Source: Phytoseiulus persimilis (lineage: Eukaryota > Arthropoda > Arachnida > Mesostigmata > Phytoseiidae). From it: a stretch of 64,000 nucleotides of DNA. The number at the start of each line of letters is the position of its first letter. The stretch's first letter is position 1. The stretch covers positions 2,976,001 through 3,040,000 of the forward strand of contig CM075102.1 of NCBI GenBank assembly GCA_037576195.1, read 5' to 3'. Positions 55,831 through 64,000 of the stretch are shown in pieces. The translations under genes were made by a program, and so were the position numbers. The notes below the pieces were generated by a model, which was not told the origin of the DNA, searched no databases, and saw nothing but the letters and a program-made list of their open reading frames with translations.

Positions 55831-57529
55831 GAATTTTCAGACGTTATAAGTCCTGAGCCACTGATCTCAATCGCTTATAAGTTCGCTCCCGGGAGGCGCA
55901 AAAGATCGAAGAATGCGCCAAATGAAGTCAGCTCCCAGCTGCGATCAAGCGCGATACGATCCAACAGGCTCACACGAGCGGTTTCACTGGAATGGTCTGA
56001 AATCGACAAATTGCCACTTCTCGATTCCGGCGGAACTGAGATCATGACTCTTGTCAGACTGCCGTTTGATCTATTCGCTTGAGACAAACCAAACTCCTCA
56101 TACATCAATGATAAGATTTTTTTGCGAGCCTCATGTTTGAGATAGAAGGTTGAATCCCCGCAGAGAAGTGGTTCCCGCTTCTCGTCGAGTTTAATCTCGT
56201 CCAAACGTTCAAGCTCTGCTCGCAGTTGGATGAAGCCCTGCGATCCAGATGGTCTTGCGTGACGGAATTAGGGCGGCTCCTCGTCAGTCGCCAAGGAAAG
56301 GACTTCTGGTATTCTGACTCTGGATAATGCAACGTGAGCCATTGACCAGGCCATCCTCAACACTGAGATTGCTGGTGATCACATACGGTAGATGCAAAGC
56401 GAGTGGCAACAGGCATATTATGTTTGCCTTTTTGGTGGAGGCCTGTTCATTGACGAAGTTCGTGCACTCATGATCTGAATTTGCTCGCGATTGCCTGGAT
56501 AAGTATCAGCAGCGACAGAGTGCCGTTCGGGTGTAACCACTGAAGTAGGACGAAATTCATCCCTTCGTCATCCTCTCTACGGAATACGAGGTCACCGTTG
56601 TTCCGCGTCCATAAGGCGTCTCAGTAGTGGTGTCGTATGGTTTCGATCGTGGGAAACCGTTGTCAGGCGGCGGTTTTCTTTCCAGCTTGTTAGGAGCAGG
56701 AGCGGGTCGGGAAAGTTCCGGTGCTGAGCATCAACATCGACGTTCCTATGGAATAAGTGGAAAGCATCTTTAATGTTTCCAGCGCTCTTCCGGTGAGAAT
56801 GTGTCATTTTCGTTCGCATGCCGCATGTACTGCTCCAAGGTGAGGTCGCGTCACAGTTCCGTCTTTCTCCGTGCTTTTCCATCATCTTCAACGGCTCGAG
56901 TTCGCTCGCTCGAGTTGAACGCGTTTCATTCGGCTGCAGGCCAAAACGGCACTCCCGTGTAATGCGTCCAAAGTCATTGTGCTAACTCAGACGGTACTCG
57001 ATTCCTCGTCATCAGAGCTTCCGACAACGTGATTTGTCGAAGTCTCTCGTTGAGGATGAATCCACCCAACCTGGCGATGATTCCTGGAAAGAGTGGTCTT
57101 ACGAGTTGATTCCCTACATCATTCCTCCCGACGAAACGGGAGGTGTCTGAAAGTTGAGTAACTAAATTTTTTACTTAACTCACCAGTCGGCCGGGAGTGG
57201 CGTGATCTTCCAAGTTCGCGCGTGACCCTTCCTTGATTGCCATGATCGTGAGGTGTTGTCGGAAGGTCTGATAACAGTCGATGAGCGGAGCATGCGAACA
57301 AGTTGTCCGACCTTGATTGAGCTTTGATTTTTGGAGCTCCCGGCGAGCAACGCGTGTCTGAGTTCTTAATTCGCGCAAGACGAGTCTTTGAAAGCCTCCA
57401 CGCAAGTCAGGACAGGGGTCCAAAACTCTTCGATAATAGTAGGAAGGGTGGATTGAATTCGACTTCGATGGACGGAATTGTTGCGCAAAGATTCAGTGTT
57501 ATCAGGGAAATCTTCACAGGTTCGAAAAC
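55831..57529. other. Unassigned spacer
   Basis: Nothing recognised as gene or element. Confidence 0.35.
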
Positions 57530-57623
57530 CATGTTGATCGCGTCATGAAGAGCTCGCGACAATCATCATCATCACATCCTTGCCGCCCCCCTTCCCCCAA
57601 AAAGTAAGCTGGGTACGGCCCTG
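57530..57623 (-). repeat. hAT terminal fragment (same family as 30033-34503)
   Basis: On the minus strand the end CAGGGCCGTACCCAGC is followed by a T-run, G-rich DNA and then GGATGTGATGATGATGAT, exactly the order seen at 30033-30090. Only the terminal ~90 bases are present; the partner end is absent. Confidence 0.7.
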
Positions 57624-59079
57624 TCCGGTGATTTCCAAAAAGAATCTGGACATCTGAGCGCTGGAACTCCCAGAATGAAGCTCCGGGTCGAAAAATATCT
57701 AGCCTAACACACGGTTAGCTAGTCACGTCGTCACGGAAGTGTTCTCCGGAGAAAAAATGACGCGCTAGCTTTGGGAGGTTCCCGCGTGCACAGTCGGTAA
57801 TCTTCATCTACAGCAGACAGGTTCAAGAGAACCTATGTGAACCGGGAGCGTTCGGGAACTGCTCTATAGCAGAAACGTACTCGTAAGGCGTTCGCACACG
57901 GTGAGCGTGTTCAAGAGAATGCCACCCGATCGAAGTCAAGCTCTGGGTTGAGAAGTGGTGGCGGGCAGACGCGGCGCCGTGAGTCAAGTTGCAACCCAGC
58001 GAAGGCTGTATGAGCTGATCTGGGAGAGCCTTGTCAAGTGAACTGAACTGAAAGTCCTCATTCATTGACATCGGGTGAGCTCACACCAGAAACACTCCGT
58101 ATACGCGGAATACGAATAAGCCCACGTCGAATCCTGTATTTCTCTTGAAACACTCGCCATATCCTGAAAGTGACGTCATATTTGGGTGGGAAACCTTCGT
58201 CCCCGAGCCGCTCAGACTACGTCTGGTTAGACGTATCCCGACACAGCAAAGCGGAGATATCGGCCCCGGAAGATGTGATTTCTTGCTGATTTTCTAGGAT
58301 TTTGTTGCGCCAATCAAACGAGTTCATGCATGGGATAAGCAGGAATTTCTGTGGGACTGCTCAGAAGCCTCTCGGAAACGTCACTCCAATTCTGAGATCC
58401 GAAGTCGACGGAGAAGTGCATTCTCTCCCGTTCCCATCGTCGCTCCTCGTAATATGAACAATTGAGAGCGTGGCATATTGTGAAAAATCCAGCAACTCTA
58501 GAATTTCCAGCTTGTCCCATCCACGGAATCGTTCAATCGGCGTTCCCCCCCGGGCATCAGGTCGCTGGGGCATCTGAATGCCTCTCCATGCCTATCACAT
58601 TAGGGTTTCCAAGCTCTTCCAGGTAAATTTTTTCCCGGAATCCTCAGAGTGGGGGCGAAGTCCGATCGTTGCATCTGATTTTTCACCCCATTGACAAACC
58701 ACCATGTAATTTTCGACCTCCTTCCTGATCGAGAGGCAACGTTGAGTTCATTTTGTTTCTGCCTCGGACCAGAGATCGAGCCAACGAAGTTGACAAACCT
58801 CGCTGTCCTATCTATCGAGATGTCCATCACGGATGACTTCAACTTCAATGAGGACTCAATAGAAGATTCGCAGCTCCAAGAGCGAAGCACATAACCCTCA
58901 AATAATACGTAATCCAGTTGCTCAAATAATATTCTAGTTGCTCACATTCGGGTCCGCTCGCGCAAGTTGTCTCCAGTTTTCGGAAGATCTCCATTTCAGA
59001 TGATCATATTTCATGTTTGAGGACATACAAAGATACATTCAGTGTGCATAAAACGCATTCAACTTCTCGGACCCAAAAA
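57624..59079. other. Unassigned spacer
   Basis: No gene or repeat recognised. Confidence 0.35.
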
Positions 59080-59143
59080 AGGAGGGGGGGGGGGGGCATC
59101 AAATCCGCCCCGGGCATCATGAAGGCTCGCTACGCCACTGGTG
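59080..59143 (-). repeat. hAT-like terminus with poly-G subterminal tract
   Basis: On the minus strand the end CAGTGGCGTAGCGAGCC leads to a G/C homopolymer, as in the right end of the hAT at 34503. No matching second end is seen. Confidence 0.55.
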
Positions 59144-61090
59144 GGCATATTGGTATCGGACTCAATCTCGGATTGCCCGAGCGAAGCCCGAAATTCAATG
59201 AGGGCTTTCCCGCTTTCGTGACCCTTCGGAGAAAATAGAAGCGTTCTCAGATCATCAAGACCGAAGTTTGAGAACATACCAGGGCCTCAGAACTCGTTAA
59301 TAAATGACGAAGTACTAGCAGTGTGCAATAAATCCACAGATAACGACGTTTTCACGTCAAAGAGATCCCCAAAAGAGCGAAATTATTCTTAAAATGATAC
59401 TCTCCAAAGAGGAGTTCACATGGCCGTGGCTACGCAAGAGTTTTCGCGCGTCGCGTGCGGGTCACTCCGATCACCCGGCTTCCCACTGCGGGTCCACGAG
59501 AATAGGTATGGTGGCTAGGGCACCAATACGTATATCGCCGCGTACTACAATGTGTCGTGGCGCTATCATCCATACGTAAACCATGAGTCCTCACATCTCT
59601 CACTTTCTCTGAATGAGTATTTTACTCGACCCCGTCAGAACCAGTTTCTTCCGAGGGAATCCGAATCACTCACACTAGAAATGTGTCCAGGAAGGGCTTA
59701 GTGTCCGGAAGAAGGTTTTTCATACGCAGTGATATCGAAATCCGCAGGAGCAAAGCTTATCATCATGTTCGGAAACGATATTCCGCACTTGAATAAGAGT
59801 CTTTCCTTCCACCAGTTATCAGGCTGACTTCGTGAAAACATAAGGTGCGCTGCTCAGTTCGAGTCGGGCACTCCAGATGTTTTGTCATCGCTCTCGTCGA
59901 GCACTTGTGTTCGGTAGAGCAGTCGCTCTGTGTTGAGCTATGAGGATCAAACCATTGGCGAGGTGGTTCCACACTATGTCCGTCAGATGGCAATCATCTG
60001 GACTAGTGTCTCCCTAAGAGAAAATGGCAAAAAGGCCAGCGGGAAGTGACCGCACGATGGTATTCCAAGATTTCGTCTATTCCTCTTCCGAGAGCACCCG
60101 TGATTTCCCGATGAATCACGGTTCCAAGGGAGGGACCCATCCGCCAAGAGCTGGTTCTCAGAATCGGGATTCAACTGAGTTTCAGTCAGCAGGACACCGT
60201 TCCTGGATATCGAGGTTTCTGGGGATTGTGCGAAAGTTCCCTCCTCGTTGAGGACTCCGGTCCCCAGGATCGATATTCCTCGGGAGATACCGCGAAAACC
60301 ATATTCATCGCCCCGGCGTTTAGATAGGCAGCCATCCGTCACACAACGCCCAACTCACCGGGCTATGGCCGGAACCGAAGGCCCCGCGGCGCCCGGCATC
60401 ACCTTACGATTGAGCCGGAGGGTGTCGAAGAAGCCTTGCAGCGCGGCTGGGAAATCCCGGATGAGTTGGGCTGGCTTTTTCAACTCCACCTCGCAATGTG
60501 CGGCACCACCATGGCCCACAGGAAAATCGCCAACCATCGGTGAAGCCCAATCGTCGCTGGCATCAGATTGACACCGGCGCCCGATCGCCGCCCTCTGTGT
60601 GCAGGGGACTCTGTTTTCAGTGGAGCAACGGCTCTGAAATGCCTCCAGGACAGAAAACATTATCGAACAAGATGCTCGAGGGAGAAACCTCGACCTTTGG
60701 AGTCGTCCTCCCGAATCATTGAAAGCTAGATATGGGATTAATTCCGAGGATCAGGAGCACCATCTCGGTCGAAGGAGCGCTCGGAAGGAGCAGGGAAGTA
60801 AATCTCCGACCGGAAAAGCACCGGGATATATTTCCCGCCTTGAAGTACTGTTGCACCAGGTACGTGCGCGCTGAGGCAGGCGTGCTCGAGGAGCCGGACT
60901 CCTGAGGAGTTGCAAGACATGCGACTTCCGTTTCCGTCGGAGACAAGCCGTGCTTTTTCAAATCCAACTGTTCAGCTCCGCTGGTCCCAGCGAATAAATT
61001 GAGTTGGAACAGAACGATTCCGACCGGCAGCGGAGCGGGGTCAGACAGAGAGAAAAATCTGGGAGGGACGCGGGGAGGCAAAGCGGGGAG
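59144..61090. other. Unassigned region
   Basis: No gene or element recognised. Confidence 0.35.
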
Positions 61091-61700
61091 TTTATGAGAT
61101 TTATTAATCAAATTCAATTCATAATAATCCAGCCGCCGCTTCTTCCGATGGCTGCGGGCACGACACGCAGCCTTTCTTTCGGAGCTTGAGCTCCCGGAGC
61201 TCCGGTCGCGTTCTTTCGAATTTCCCTCTTTCCATCCATTCGTTTGAAAGTCGAGCGTTACGTTTCCTCTTTATAATAACCCTTTGCTGGCGAGTCTGTC
61301 GGTCGTTCGGCAGCAGAAAGAAGTCGGCGGCGGCTGCCCTCTGTTCCATTATTTACCCTTCACCGCCATTTATAAAGTCTCTCTCAAAATTATTACGCAG
61401 CTATTAATTTATCGCTACGAACGGCACTCGCACGAACTCTGTGCCCTCCCGTCCCCCGCAGACCCGTGCCGCTTGCACCGTCGCCCCTTGCAAAGACGTC
61501 TCATTAGAATTTTATAAATTCCCTCCGCTTGGTTCCGTTCGCAAACCTTTGCTTTTTCGTTCATCTCTTTATTATTTCAATCCCCTCGTCGGCGCGGTAT
61601 CGCCCCAGAAGCGATTCGTTCTTCGGTCGCTACCGTCACAGTTCCCGCCCCGACCCGTCCCTCTCGATCTCAATGTTCTCGTTTGCTAGAAAAGGAAGAA
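61091..61700. other. Compositionally distinct noncoding block with AT-rich homeodomain-like motifs
   Basis: AT-rich islands such as TTTATGAGATTTATTAATCA (61091-61110), AATTCATAATAATCC just after it, and AAATTATTACGCAGCTATTA (from about 61387) alternate with C/T-rich DNA. TTTATGAG, TTATTAC and ATTAAT are cores bound by Abd-B/Caudal/Hox-class homeodomains. There is no transposon motif. A regulatory block is possible but not shown. Confidence 0.25.
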
Positions 61701-64000
61701 GAAGAATGGGACACACGCATGGCTTCGACGTGACCGTCCCCAGTGCCTGCTCTTGTTCCGCTGGCTCTATCGCGATGCGATCGTTTCCATTTCGATCAGA
61801 TGTTAACTGATGCGCTCGGGTCGTCTTCTTTCGTCGACTCGGACCTCAACAGTAGATGCAGCAGTAGGGAAGCACGATGGATGAGTCAAGGCGTCTGGCT
61901 CGCCGCTATCAGTAGCTCAACGCAGGTTTTCCCTTCTGTCGGAGTTATTCTGATGAGAAAAAAAGAAGGAACGCAGAAATCGCTCGATTTACGTGATCAA
62001 AGCTCAGGCTTGTGTGCGGAGCTCTCTGTGTTCCGGGAAGGGAATCAGATCCGTGATGTCGTGAATTCACTCTATTCCCGTGGATCTGTTGGCACCCTGA
62101 CGCAAGGAGCGGATTCAACGGCTTGGCAGAAAGGGTCGCCCCTTCTCGCTCCCAGCCAGTTCAGGATATCGAGAAGAGGCTGATTGAATGTCGAACGATA
62201 GCCCGATCGGACCTGGAATTTCTCTCCTGGATCGAGTCGATCCTGAGAAGAAATTCCCGGTCAGTTTAGATGCTTTCCGTGGGTGGTCTCTTCGCCAGAT
62301 CAGTTGAAGACAATTCTGTGAGATGGAGACCCTTCTTTGCTCTAGGTCCACAGCGAAGGAAATTTCAATGCAAACGAGATCGAGCCAACAACGAGAATTT
62401 GGGCTCCGCACACAAATTCATCGGTTAGCTCACGGAGCAGATCCGCGGGACAACGGTCGAGAACTACGCGTGGAGCAGGGGCGGCCTCATGGTGAAGTAG
62501 GATTTCGTCTGGGCCTGACGGAACTTCCAGGAGTTCTTCGTTGGCCATCGCTGACGGGTCAGCGGTACAGTGCGATGTGGGCCCGGGGCAGTTCTCCCCA
62601 AAAGGACCGAAAGTGTGGTCTTCTCCTTGTTCCGACCGGTCCCGCCCCCCCCCCCCCTCCCCCCGTACAGAAGGGAGAACTCTCGTATATTTAGCGTTCT
62701 TAGCTTGGTGATACCTGCTGGAGAGGAATCCGGTGGGCTAGCTGTTTGAATCTTGATCAATGGTCCTTCATTGCGGTCAAGTAACTCCTCTCCCGAGGAG
62801 AGAACGCAGGAAGCCGAACGGGCTGCCCTCAGCTGGCTTCGGAGTGCGGGCCAGCATCTCTCCGATTCGTATTCGCGAGAGCTATGCGTGTGTGGCTGCG
62901 AAGGAGTGCAAATGTTTTTCCTTGGCGGTCGTCCCCCGCGAGCCGCAGTCGCGATGGCGGCCGTGGTGGTTAAGAAATGAGAGGAGAAGAACGAGGTGCG
63001 TGTGTCGGTGTGTGTTTTGATTATGAATGTTCTTTGGTCACGTCCGAACGCCGTCTACTCGCTGAATATAATTTTTAATGCCTTACTTTCCGCTCCGGAG
63101 GGGCGTCGAGCACCGGCAGGCGGGGGCAAGTCTCGTCTCTTCCTCCTGCCGCAGCTCGTTCTTTGGTTTGGCTAATGGCAGACGATACATTTTTATTCCT
63201 CGGTTCCCTTCTGCCCCCTCGCGTACAGCAAGCCGTTCTGCTGGCTGCCGAATCGCGGCTGATTCTTCAGGGAGGGTTCACCCCGATCGACTTCGCCCCC
63301 ATGCCTCCCCTGGGCTTCGGTCCCCACTCGAGGGCACGAGAAACTCATCTACTTATTGACTCCATGAATGGAGTGGAAACAACGCGAAGGAAGAATCAGA
63401 CCTTCGATTTTCAGCCGAACCGATTCGGGAAGAGTCGACTGACTGTGCTCTCACACCACCATGATAATCTTCCCAATGATTCGCTGAAACAAGTCGGATA
63501 TTCCAGGTATTCGAATTCAGTGGGAGAGGGTAAATTCGAACGAGCTCCGCAACTAGAGTCTTCCCCGTCGGAAGTTTCGTGACGCCTTATTCAGGTAGTA
63601 CCATGAGAGTGCGACCGGGCCCCACAGTGAAATGCGATCACATCCCGCTCAAACCGCGTCGACATATTGATTTTTCGGATGCTCGGCAATCCGATGGGAT
63701 TCCTCATCAGATTTCGTTTTGCGCGTCGAAGAACCCTGATTCCTCTGATGATCGGGCTATCTTGAAGCATCTGACGATGTCTAATAGACCGGGAGTTCGT
63801 CCATTAAGAGAGCCACCTCTATCTGACGGGCAGTCTGACTGCTAAACTGCAGACACGAACGGCCAAAATATTCCCTTGTTCTCTTGAGAGAACTTCGCAT
63901 GTATACCGAATGACTGCTTGTAGGATTCAACGATAGATCCTTAGGTTCCCTCCGAGGGGATTCGCGAAATAAATTATTCGAAGGAACAAGAACCGTTGGC
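61701..64000. other. Unassigned region
   Basis: Open frames on both strands (for example 61743-62183 plus, 62548-62342 minus, 63163-63582 plus) have no motif that I recognise. They could be exons of an unknown gene or chance frames. A poly-C tract lies at about 62645-62664. Confidence 0.3.

Noticed and set aside
62342-62548. Exon of a host gene on the minus strand
   Set aside because: The 68-residue frame reads plausibly but has no recognisable motif or adjoining exon, so it is left within the unassigned interval.

Overview
This is a eukaryotic nuclear window, most probably arthropod and possibly an acarine (tick or mite). The reasons are a balanced GC content, LINEs whose carboxy-terminal half resembles the mobile-element proteins annotated in ticks as 'tick transposon', and a copia element primed by an internal fragment of initiator tRNA-Met as in Drosophila. 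The species cannot be fixed from this sequence. There is no operon-like gene packing, no rRNA and no convincing tRNA. Most of the window is accessory DNA: several layers of transposable elements, many nested, plus stretches where I recognise nothing.

Layout. 0.4-3.7 kb: a Ty1/copia element with both LTRs, a primer-binding site and a decayed gag-pol carrying an internal deletion. 4.06-4.30 kb: a 27-bp minisatellite. 4.95-7.5 kb: two minus-strand LINE remnants. 7.5-12.7 kb: mostly unrecognised. 12.85-13.29 kb (minus): a small intronless TAZ zinc-finger gene, the best candidate host protein. 14.5-16.1 kb: a broken hAT (ZMYM/DUF4371-type) transposase. 16.4-17.1 kb: another LINE 3' end, then a tRNA-like sequence. 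20.0-22.2 kb: an inverted-repeat structure whose arms contain tandem repeats. 23.19-23.95 kb: a Helitron-like non-autonomous element built on a 45-bp minisatellite. 25.8-27.5 kb: a long-TIR element tandemly duplicated. 29.76-35.44 kb: a foldback palindrome whose left arm was hit by a complete hAT element with perfect 8-bp target duplications; the right arm supplies the empty site. 35.73-41.6 kb: the 3' half of a second copia copy split by a nearly intact two-ORF LINE. 41.6-45.4 kb (minus): a LINE with no apurinic endonuclease, an RT and a C-terminal zinc finger plus restriction-like endonuclease signature, preceded by an overlapping zinc-knuckle ORF. 45.4-50.4 kb (minus): an R1-like LINE fragment carrying a second complete hAT with 35-bp TIRs and an 8-bp duplication. 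55.69-55.83 kb: a solo LTR of the first copia family. 56-64 kb: no recognised gene; a few hAT-like ends and a compositionally distinct noncoding block at 61.1-61.7 kb.

Function. Almost everything recognised is mobile-element machinery (reverse transcriptases, integrase, RNase H, hAT transposases, Gag zinc knuckles), and nearly all of it carries frameshifts or stops. The most intact are the LINE at 36-41 kb (one frameshift in ORF2), the hAT at 30.0-34.5 kb (two frameshifts) and ORF2 of the 42-44.6 kb element (open for about 790 codons). Insertion order can be read from the nesting: copia before the two LINEs that cut it, R1-like before its hAT, foldback before its hAT. The TAZ gene stands apart as a possible expressed host gene. 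All calls rest on reading motifs by eye; no database search was run.
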